Assembly (NCBI RefSeq): GCF_014650955.1
Contig: NZ_BMVY01000025.1
Span: 1 to 64,000 of the forward strand
Length of the DNA: 64,000 nucleotides
Origin: Streptomyces tauricus
GTDB taxonomy: Bacteria > Actinomycetota > Actinomycetes > Streptomycetales > Streptomycetaceae
Reading direction: 5' to 3'
Shown one piece after another: positions 58,043-64,000 of the stretch. Positions within the stretch are counted from its first letter, which is position 1. Each line of letters begins with the position of its first letter. Below the pieces are notes generated by a model. The model made no database searches. It saw only the letters and a list, made by a program, of their open reading frames with translations, and was not told the origin of the DNA. The position numbers and the translations under genes were made by a program.

Positions 58043-58951
58043 ATGCTGGACGAACTCGCCGCGGCCATCGCCCGGCACGGCAGCGACATGTGGTCCGACA
58101 CCGCGGTACCCCGCCAGCGGCTGGTGACGCTCGACGAGCCGGGCGCACCGCTCGACCTGCTCTACGAGCCGATGATCTGCTTCGTCGTGCAGGGCTCCAA
58201 GAGCAGCGTCGCGGGCGAGAGGAGCTGGACGGCCGGTCGCGGACAGGTGTTCCTCAACTCGCTGGTCCTGCCGGTCACGGCCACGTTCGAGGAGGTGCCG
58301 TACCGCTCGGCGGTGCTGCGCCTGGACGGCGGCAGGCTCGCCAAACTCCTCCTGGAACTGGAACCGGACGGCAGGGATCAGCCTGCTCCTTCCGGCCCGG
58401 GTCCGGTCGGCCCGGTCACGGCACCGATGACTCCCGAGATCGTCGACGTGGTGACCCGCTGGGTACGGCTGCTCGACACCCCGCAGGACATCCGTCCGCT
58501 GGCGGGCCGTATCGAGATGGAGATCCTCTACCGGCTGCTCGGCACCGCACTCGGTCCGACCCTGCGGCACTTCACCCTGGACGACTCGGCGGCGGCGAGG
58601 GTCCGTACGGCGGCCCGTTGGATCTGCGTCCGTTTCACCGAGCCGCTCAGCATCGACGAGATCGCGGCGACGGCGCACATGAGCACGGCCAGCCTGCACC
58701 GGAACTTCAAGGCCGCCACGGGGATGAGCCCCCTGACCTTCCAGAAGCACCTCCGCCTCCAGGAGGCCCGCCGGCTCCTCCTCGCCGGTGACACCACGGC
58801 GGCGCTGGTCGCGGAGAAGGTCGGCTATGTGAGCGCGACCCAGTTCAACCGCGAGTACCGGCGGGCGTACGGCCTCCCACCGGGCCAGGACACGGCCCGC
58901 CTGCGCAACCGGCTGGCGGACGCGGGCAGGGGCGCGGGAGCGGGAGCATAG
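58043..58951 (+). CDS. AraC-family regulator (YqhC-like)
   Basis: This 302-residue regulator has an AraC_N/cupin sensor domain (about 20-150: LYEPMICFVVQGSKSSVAGE and QVFLNSLVLPVTATFEEV in part) and a C-terminal pair of HTHs (about 185-285, LSIDEIAATAHMSTASLHRNF then VAEKVGYVSATQFNREYRR). ATG 58043 follows ACAGGAG; the frame is open 45 codons further without a ribosome site. It probably activates the divergent aldo/keto reductase. Confidence 0.92.
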   Translation: MLDELAAAIARHGSDMWSDTAVPRQRLVTLDEPGAPLDLLYEPMICFVVQGSKSSVAGERSWTAGRGQVFLNSLVLPVTATFEEVPYRSAVLRLDGGRLAKLLLELEPDGRDQPAPSGPGPVGPVTAPMTPEIVDVVTRWVRLLDTPQDIRPLAGRIEMEILYRLLGTALGPTLRHFTLDDSAAARVRTAARWICVRFTEPLSIDEIAATAHMSTASLHRNFKAATGMSPLTFQKHLRLQEARRLLLAGDTTAALVAEKVGYVSATQFNREYRRAYGLPPGQDTARLRNRLADAGRGAGAGA

Positions 58952-58967
58952 GGCGACCCCGCCGCAC

Positions 58968-59468
58968 TCACTCGGGATCCCAGTGGGCGAGTTCGTACAG
59001 GGCGGCGGAGGTCCGCGCGAAACCCTGGTCGCCCAGGAGGGCGCGCAGCTCACCGTTGAAGCGGTCGATCTCGGGCTGGGCGGCGCGCAGGGCGGCGCCG
59101 CCCTCGTCGGTGAGCTCAAGGGTGACGGCCCGGTGCTCGCGCGGATGGGCCCGCCGGACGACGAACCCGGCGGCGGTGAGCCGCGCGACGAGCGCGGTGA
59201 CGGCGGACTCGCGCAGCCCCAGGGTGCGGGCGAGTTCCCGCTGGGTGCCGCCCGGCCGCTCCCGCACGGCGAACAGCGCACCGAGCTGAGCGGTGGTGAC
59301 TCCGGCGGCGGCCACACAGCGCCGGTCCGCGGTCGTACGCAGCCGGTGCGCGGCCCGCTGCAAGAGAAAGAACAACTGCTGATCGGACCCGCCGTGCGGC
59401 CCACCCTCGGACCCACCGTGCGGCCCGCCCTCGGGCAGGCCATCGGACTCGGCCTCGGATTCGGACAT
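58968..59468 (-). CDS. MarR-family regulator
   Basis: This 166-residue winged-helix protein has a His/Gly-rich N-terminus (GGPHGGSEGGPHGGS, two tandem GGPHGGS units), then HTH RELARTLGLRESAVTALVARL and wing AHPREHRAVTLELTDEG. ATG 59468 is used. It faces the thioesterase gene across a perfect 20-bp palindrome, which it likely binds to control both genes. Confidence 0.92.
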   Translation of the reverse strand: MSESEAESDGLPEGGPHGGSEGGPHGGSDQQLFFLLQRAAHRLRTTADRRCVAAAGVTTAQLGALFAVRERPGGTQRELARTLGLRESAVTALVARLTAAGFVVRRAHPREHRAVTLELTDEGGAALRAAQPEIDRFNGELRALLGDQGFARTSAALYELAHWDPE

Positions 59469-59506
59469 GACCCGATCTTGACAGACGTGACACGCGTACG
59501 GGACTC

Positions 59507-59526
59507 TCACTTCACTAGTGAAGTGA
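59507..59526. promoter_or_regulatory. Perfect 20-bp palindrome between MarR and thioesterase genes
   Basis: TCACTTCACTAGTGAAGTGA is fully self-complementary and lies 38 bases upstream of the MarR ATG and 32 before the thioesterase GTG. It is an excellent MarR operator candidate. Confidence 0.88.
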
Positions 59527-59558
59527 GGCCCCGAAGCAACGAAGTAGTAGGTGTAGCC

Positions 59559-60014
59559 GTGAAGGACTCCCTGGACCTGGCCGCCGCCCGAGAGGCACTG
59601 GCCGCGCAGCCTTTCAGCAACCTGCTCGGTACCCGCCTGGTGGCCTTCGGCAAGGGCGAGGCGGTGCTGGAACTGGACATCCGGGACGACCTGCGCCAGC
59701 AGAACGGCTTCGTGCACGGCGGTGTACTCGGTTACGCGGCCGACAACGCCCTGACCTTCGCCGCGGGCAGCGCCGTCGGAGCGCGCGTACTCACGTCGGG
59801 CTTCACCATCGACTACCTGCGCCCCGCGGACGGCACACTGCTACGGGCCCACGCCCACGTCGTACGAGCAGGCCGCACCCGGGTCGTCTGCCGCTGCGAC
59901 CTGTCGACGGTGGACGCGGAGGGCACGCAGACGTTGTGTGCGGTGGCACAGGGGACGATCGCGGTGCGAGCCACCGCATCCGGGGGCGCCACCGCGGTTC
60001 CCGCCGACTACTGA
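59559..60014 (+). CDS. PaaI-type hotdog thioesterase
   Basis: This 151-residue protein has the hotdog-fold motif QQNGFVHGGVLGYAADNALTF (catalytic region), then FTIDYLRPADG. PaaI-like thioesterases hydrolyse aryl- or acyl-CoAs. GTG 59559 is used with a weak AGGTG ribosome site; the frame is open far upstream inside the divergent gene. It is regulated, by inference, by the adjacent MarR protein through the 20-bp palindrome. Confidence 0.9.
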   Translation: MKDSLDLAAAREALAAQPFSNLLGTRLVAFGKGEAVLELDIRDDLRQQNGFVHGGVLGYAADNALTFAAGSAVGARVLTSGFTIDYLRPADGTLLRAHAHVVRAGRTRVVCRCDLSTVDAEGTQTLCAVAQGTIAVRATASGGATAVPADY

Positions 60015-60288
60015 TCCCTGTCCTGCGGGCGTTCGCGATTTTCTTGACCGCGCCTTTCCTCCCCGGTGACCTCTGAGAAATTCCGGCGAGCCGGCCGAGG
60101 TCGTAGGTGGGGTACGTCGAAAACGGGAGCAGGGACCGAGAACCCGGGTGGGTGATTTCTCGTACCAGGGAGTCATCCCGACGGACTTTCACAGGAAAGC
60201 GCATGAGGGCTCGACGCCAGAGGCTACGCTTCCTGTTCCTTTCCCTCACGGCCCTGCCTTTTCGCACTCTCCTGCCCTGGAGCCGCAG

Positions 60289-60507
60289 ATGACGCAACAG
60301 ATGAACGGTGCCCAACGAAAGACCGTATGGATCAAAGTGCTCGGGATGATCACGGCAGTGGCGCTCGCCGGAATCGGCGCTTACGTGGCTGTCAATCAGG
60401 ACGGCCCGGGAACGCAGAACACGTGCGAGAGCGGGACCGTCTGCGGCGACGACAACGACAGCAATCATCTGGGCGATACGACGAAACACGGTGACGACGG
60501 TAAATGA
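60289..60507 (+). CDS. Small single-TM protein with Cys/Asp/Asn tail
   Basis: This 72-residue protein has a short basic cytoplasmic start, a TM helix (about 17-35) and an outside tail with NTCESGTVCGDDNDSNHLGD. The same pattern (two Cys six apart, GD-x-N-x-x-N-x-L-x-D-T) appears in the lipoprotein encoded next, whose ATG overlaps this stop (ATGA). GGAG lies seven bases before ATG 60289. An upstream in-frame start at 60148 would add 47 residues. The family is not recognised. Confidence 0.7.
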   Translation: MTQQMNGAQRKTVWIKVLGMITAVALAGIGAYVAVNQDGPGTQNTCESGTVCGDDNDSNHLGDTTKHGDDGK

Positions 60508-61232
60508 ATCGCCGGGCATCGACCGTTCTCTTAGCCGCTGCCTTGCTGGCGATTCCTGGCGTCTCCGGATGTACGGACAACAACTGTCAGGATCAATCCA
60601 TCTGCGGTGACCACAACAGCGAGAACGATCTGGCTGACACGGTGGTGGACGACGAATCACCATCGGGGAGTCAGCCGGATCCACCGTCGTCGGACGCAGC
60701 CGAAGACGGTGAGGAGGAGGACACAGATCCCCCCGCAGCCGCCACCGACCCCCCTGACGAGGCGGGGAGCACGACCGAGGAGGAACGCGAGACACGGGAG
60801 CCGGCCACCCCGCGGGAGGTCCCCCTGCGGACGCTGTGTGCTTCCGCCGACGACAACTACGTGTGCGGCGCCTACCTACCCCGTTCCATAACTGTGGGAG
60901 ACCGCACCTTCGCTTACGTCGGGGAGACGAACCCTCACAATCACAGCCCTGACTGGAAGATCGTCATGGGCATGAACCGCACCACCTGCACTTCCCTCAA
61001 ACTCGCCTTCGCGGGGGGCGACTCCACACCCACTTCTGGGGAAGTGGTACGCCTGCGGGTGACGCAGGAGAACGCCGAGGCGACAGAGGAGTCCCAGGAG
61101 CAGGGTGGAGTGGGGGAAATGGAGGTGGCCCTCGTCGGGGGAGGTTCATTCAAAATCGAAGGCAGCGCTTCGGACGACACGAGCGTGGTGGTGAACGGAA
61201 CCGCGATGTGCACAACCGTAACGGGCAAGTGA
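60504..61232 (+). CDS. Secreted lipoprotein sharing a Cys/Asp/Asn motif with its neighbour
   Basis: This 242-residue precursor has a lipoprotein signal with lipobox VSGC (Cys23). The motif NNCQDQSICGDHNSENDLAD (about 26-45) resembles the tail of the preceding small membrane protein. An acidic Pro/Glu/Thr-rich linker (about 50-105) and a folded C-terminal domain (105-242) with four cysteines and NPHNHSPDWKIVMGMNRTTC follow; the last part resembles carbohydrate- or stress-linked secreted domains but no family is certain. The two genes are translationally coupled. Confidence 0.75.
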   Translation: MNRRASTVLLAAALLAIPGVSGCTDNNCQDQSICGDHNSENDLADTVVDDESPSGSQPDPPSSDAAEDGEEEDTDPPAAATDPPDEAGSTTEEERETREPATPREVPLRTLCASADDNYVCGAYLPRSITVGDRTFAYVGETNPHNHSPDWKIVMGMNRTTCTSLKLAFAGGDSTPTSGEVVRLRVTQENAEATEESQEQGGVGEMEVALVGGGSFKIEGSASDDTSVVVNGTAMCTTVTGK

Positions 61233-61621
61233 AACGGTGATCCGGGTGTTGCGGATCACTGAGAAAAGCAGCATGAACCGCCCGCCGACGAGCAAGTTCG
61301 TAATGCCCCTGAGAGCCCGCCACGGCCATACGGCTGTGAGCGTGGGCCAAAGCGACCAGAGGCCTGGCGTAAATATCTGCTTCACTTCCGCCTGACGCTG
61401 TTCTCTTCCCCACCGGAAAACGCAGGACATCGGTCACAAGGCGCACAACACACTCCACCACCAGACTATCGCGCCAGCCCGAAGCCAACTTCCCGGCCCA
61501 CCCCCTCGCCTGCCGCGTGAGGGAGATGCCGCCCGCGCCCGACGAGAGCATCCCGTCCCTCACCTAGGGCGAGCGGCTGGACCCAAACCCCCGGCATCGG
61601 CACCTTCGCATGGACAAGAAC
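61233..61621. other. Intergenic region, no supported gene
   Basis: About 390 bases downstream of the lipoprotein operon. Several short frames are open on both strands but lack ribosome sites and the expected third-position GC. Base composition is less GC-rich than neighbouring genes, which could mark remnants of a lost gene. Confidence 0.4.
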
Positions 61622-61664
61622 GAGGACAACGAGGGCGGAGGACAACGAGGGCGGAGGACAACGA
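61622..61664. repeat. 16-bp tandem repeat (2.7 units)
   Basis: GAGGACAACGAGGGCG is present twice exactly (61622-61637 and 61638-61653), followed by a partial unit, just before the tRNA-Ser(GGA) terminator. Confidence 0.85.
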
Positions 61665-61665
61665 A

Positions 61666-61695
61666 GAAGGGCCCCACCTCGCGGTGGGGCCCTTC
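61666..61695 (-). terminator. Terminator of tRNA-Ser(GGA)
   Basis: A 13-bp perfect stem GAAGGGCCCCACC and its complement around loop TCGC lies 26 bases beyond the tRNA 3' end on the minus strand. Confidence 0.88.
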
Positions 61696-61720
61696 GACAT
61701 CGTGCCCGGTGAGGCACTGG

Positions 61721-61805
61721 CGGAGGATACGAGATTCGAACTCGTGAGGGGTTGCCCCCAACACGCTTTCCAAGCGTGCGCCCTAGGCCACTAGGCGAAT
61801 CCTCC
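61721..61805 (-). tRNA. tRNA-Ser (anticodon GGA)
   Basis: This class II tRNA has acceptor arms GGAGGAT and ATCCTCC, anticodon stem CACGC/GCGTG with loop TTGGAAA (GGA, reads UCC/UCU), a long variable arm and T-loop AGTTCGAATCT. CCA is not encoded. Confidence 0.96.
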
Positions 61806-61877
61806 GCGGCAAACAATACAAGACGTTGAGCCGTGCTCGCGAACTCGTTCCCCCCGCTCGGATCGGGTACTGTGTGC

Positions 61878-61969
61878 GCAGCCCCTCACGTGGCGCTATC
61901 TGACTGAACTCCCCCAGGGCCGGAAGGCAGCAAGGGTAGGTTGGCTCTGGCGGGTGCGTGGGGGGCGTT
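61878..61969 (+). ncRNA. ffs: Small signal recognition particle RNA (4.5S-type)
   Basis: The apical domain signature CAGGGCCGGAAGGCAGCAAG, bound by Ffh, is present, and the ends pair (GCCCCTCACG near 61881-61890 with CGTGGGGGGC near 61957-61966). Exact ends are uncertain by a few bases. This location between tRNA-Ser(GGA) and dnaX is usual in Streptomyces. Confidence 0.92.
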
Positions 61970-62071
61970 TGCGTTCCCGGGGCGGGAGCGGGCTGATGCC
62001 GGCGGGTCCACCCGACGGTGCGGGCCGGGGTCGGTGGGGCCGGGTGGGCCGGAGTCGGCGGGCGTTCCCCG

Positions 62072-62094
62072 TTGTCAGTGGGCGCCTATAACCT
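62072..62094 (+). promoter_or_regulatory. RecA-NDp-type (PafBC) promoter of dnaX
   Basis: TTGTCAGTG, eight bases, then TAACCT fits TTGTCRGTG-N8-TANNNT exactly and ends seven bases before GTG 62102, consistent with a leaderless transcript. It has the same geometry as the promoter at 19707. Confidence 0.75.
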
Positions 62095-62101
62095 CGTATG
62101 T

Positions 62102-64000
62102 GTGTCGTCCCTCGCGCTGTACCGCCGTTATCGCCCGGAGTCGTTCGCCGAGGTCATCGGGCAGGAGCATGTCACCGACCCGCTGCAGCAGGCGCTGCGG
62201 AACAACCGGGTCAATCACGCGTACCTGTTCAGCGGGCCGCGCGGCTGCGGGAAGACCACCAGTGCGCGGATCCTCGCGCGCTGTCTGAACTGCGAGCAGG
62301 GCCCCACGCCCACGCCCTGCGGCGAGTGCCAGTCCTGTCGCGACCTCGCACGGAACGGGCCTGGTTCCATCGACGTCATCGAGATCGACGCGGCCTCCCA
62401 CGGTGGCGTGGACGACGCCCGTGACCTGCGCGAGAAGGCTTTCTTCGGGCCCGCGAGCAGCCGGTACAAGATCTACATCATCGACGAGGCCCACATGGTC
62501 ACGTCGGCCGGCTTCAACGCGCTCCTGAAGGTCGTCGAGGAGCCCCCGGAGCACCTCAAGTTCATCTTCGCCACCACCGAGCCCGAGAAGGTCATCGGGA
62601 CGATCCGGTCGCGTACGCACCACTATCCGTTCCGGCTGGTACCCCCCGGGACCCTGCGGGAGTACCTCGGCGAGGTCTGCGGACGCGAAGGCATGCCCGT
62701 CGAGGACGGGGTGCTTCCGCTCGTCGTGCGGGCCGGCGCAGGATCCGTGCGTGACTCCATGTCCGTCATGGACCAGCTCCTCGCGGGTGCCAAGGACAAC
62801 GGTGTGACGTACGCCATGGCCACCTCCCTTCTCGGCTATACGGACGGCTCGCTGCTCGACTCCGTGGTCGAGGCCTTCGCCGCGGGCGACGGTGCCGCGG
62901 CCTTCGAGGTCGTGGACCGGGTCATCGAGGGCGGCAACGACCCCCGCCGGTTCGTCGCCGACCTGCTGGAGCGGCTGCGCGACCTCGTGATCCTGGCGGC
63001 CGTGCCCGACGCCGGTGAGAAGGGGCTCATCGACGCCCCCGTGGACGTGGTGGAGCGGATGACGGCCCAGGCCGGGGTCTTCGGCGCCGCCGAGCTGAGT
63101 CGCGCCGCCGATCTCGTCAACACGGGGCTGACGGAGATGCGGGGGGCCACCTCGCCCCGCCTCCAGCTCGAACTGATCTGCGCGCGCGTGCTGCTGCCCG
63201 CTGCCTACGGCGACGAGCGGTCCGTCATGGCCCGGCTAGACCGGATCGAGCGCGGCGTGAACTTCAGCGGGGGAGGGACGGGAGCGGGGGGCGGCATCGG
63301 GGCCGGCATCGGAGCCGGGGGCGGCGGGCCTGCCGTCGGTTACGTGCCCGGGCCCGACGCCCACCCGGGAGCCCACCCCGGAGCCCTTGCGGGACAGCAG
63401 GGGCCCGCGGGGGTGCAGGGCGGTGGTCCCGCCGCCGCCCGCGCCGCCGTGCGGGGGGGAGGTGGAGTGGGGCAGGGGGTCGGAGCTCCCGTTCCAGGCG
63501 CCGGTCCCGGCGCTGGGCCCGGTGCCGGTCCCGGTGCCGGTTCAGGTTTCAGTGGTGATGTGGGGCCCGGGGCCGTCCAGGTTCCGGCAGCTCCCGCCGT
63601 CGCGTACACGCCTCCGCCCGCTCCCGCTCCCGCCGAGCCTGTTCCCGCCCCCAGTCCTACTCCGGCTGCGCCCCCTGCGGAGCAGCCGGCCGCCGGTGGT
63701 GCGCCCGGTGCCTGGCCCACCGCGACAGCCGTGGGCAGCGGGCGGCGGCCGGGTGGCTGGCCGACCACGGCAGCCGCCGGCGGGGGACAGCCCGCGTCCG
63801 GAGCGTCTGCCGCGTCCGGTTCCCGCCCCGCACCGGCGTCCGCGCCCTCCTCCCACGCCCCTGCCTCCGCCGCCGGCCCCGCGTCTCAGGGGTCCGCGGG
63901 TCCTGCCGCGTACTCCGGCGCACCGAGCGGAGGGCCCGACCCCCGCACGCTCTGGCCGAACATCCTGGAAGCGGTGAAGAACCGGCGCCGCTTCACCTGG
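62102..64000 (+). CDS. dnaX: DNA polymerase III subunit gamma/tau (3' end off window)
   Basis: This is the clamp-loader ATPase subunit. The first 633 residues are visible: Walker A GPRGCGKT (45-52), a zinc-binding cluster Cys61, Cys64, Cys73, Cys76/79, Walker B IIDEAH, sensor 1 IFATTEPEK and the SRC-like SRTHHY segment. Domain III follows to about 385, then a long Gly/Ala/Pro-rich linker (about 390-615), and TLWPNILEAVKNRRRFTW begins the tau-type C-terminal domain at the window edge. GTG 62102 is used with no ribosome site, matching a leaderless mRNA from the damage-type promoter just upstream. Confidence 0.96.
   Translation, partial: MSSLALYRRYRPESFAEVIGQEHVTDPLQQALRNNRVNHAYLFSGPRGCGKTTSARILARCLNCEQGPTPTPCGECQSCRDLARNGPGSIDVIEIDAASHGGVDDARDLREKAFFGPASSRYKIYIIDEAHMVTSAGFNALLKVVEEPPEHLKFIFATTEPEKVIGTIRSRTHHYPFRLVPPGTLREYLGEVCGREGMPVEDGVLPLVVRAGAGSVRDSMSVMDQLLAGAKDNGVTYAMATSLLGYTDGSLLDSVVEAFAAGDGAAAFEVVDRVIEGGNDPRRFVADLLERLRDLVILAAVPDAGEKGLIDAPVDVVERMTAQAGVFGAAELSRAADLVNTGLTEMRGATSPRLQLELICARVLLPAAYGDERSVMARLDRIERGVNFSGGGTGAGGGIGAGIGAGGGGPAVGYVPGPDAHPGAHPGALAGQQGPAGVQGGGPAAARAAVRGGGGVGQGVGAPVPGAGPGAGPGAGPGAGSGFSGDVGPGAVQVPAAPAVAYTPPPAPAPAEPVPAPSPTPAAPPAEQPAAGGAPGAWPTATAVGSGRRPGGWPTTAAAGGGQPASGASAASGSRPAPASAPSSHAPASAAGPASQGSAGPAAYSGAPSGGPDPRTLWPNILEAVKNRRRFTW

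Noticed and set aside
61150..61563. 137-codon minus-strand frame downstream of the lipoprotein operon
   Set aside because: Overlaps the 3' end of the lipoprotein gene, has no ribosome site and no recognisable composition.

Overview
The window is chromosomal DNA from a Streptomyces. It is very GC-rich and has codon third positions that are almost all G or C. It carries SigB-family sigma genes, an SSI-type protease inhibitor, a small bacterial SRP RNA, and upp, tadA and dnaX in an order that I recall, without a search, from the S. coelicolor SCO4009-SCO4067 interval. Both window edges cut genes: a PAS/histidine-kinase-like protein on the left and dnaX on the right.

Layout. (1) 1-3340: sensor-kinase-like gene, protease inhibitor, tRNA-Ser(GCT). 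(2) 3577-18768: tRNA-Arg(ACG) with an integrated actinomycete integrative and conjugative element (AICE). A 47-bp direct repeat (3608-3654 and 18722-18768) bounds about 15.2 kb. Inside, reading leftwards, are a conjugation/spread operon (14772 to 12180), an FtsK-like transfer ATPase, a spread-type membrane protein, a NUDIX gene, a C5-methyltransferase, a prim-pol and a helicase-like replication gene, xis and int. Rightward genes encode an HTH protein and a PP2C-like protein. Beside the right att site lies a visibly less GC-rich two-gene cassette, a small membrane protein plus an LPO_1073/Vpar_1526-like protein, which share a short Asn/Gln/Gly motif. (3) 18.9-31.5 kb: lipoprotein, DUF2797 gene, monooxygenase-like and amidohydrolase genes, a two-component system with a GT2-GtrA and GT39 glycosyltransferase pair, and a DHA2 exporter with its TetR regulator. 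(4) 31.6-36.4 kb: MarR regulator, exporter fused to carboxypeptidase-regulatory-like repeats, YceI protein, and REP-like repeats. (5) 36.4-46.5 kb: sigN/sigF-like sigma factors, tRNA-Ser(CGA), tadA and partner, upp, LytR_C protein, HerA-like ATPase. (6) 46.5-61.2 kb: a 36-bp tandem-repeat locus, HdeD protein, HhH-GPD protein, an iron-box-controlled divergent pair (siderophore-interacting protein and a penicillin-amidase/acetyltransferase fusion), SDR, CopC-CopD, AKR with AraC regulator, MarR with thioesterase, and a small secreted/membrane protein pair. (7) 61.7-64 kb: tRNA-Ser(GGA), SRP RNA, dnaX.

How parts work together. The AICE has all expected modules (site-specific recombination, replication, double-stranded DNA transfer, regulation), and its cassette beside attR looks like a defence or toxin cargo. 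Many chromosomal genes come as regulator-target pairs with visible palindromic operators. Two genes (DUF2797 and dnaX) have promoters matching the actinobacterial RecA-independent DNA-damage consensus. The tRNA-Arg(ACG) used as the att site is also the expected substrate of the TadA deaminase encoded at 40.5-41.0 kb.

All calls come from reading the sequence. Family names rest on recognised motifs and were not checked by a database search.
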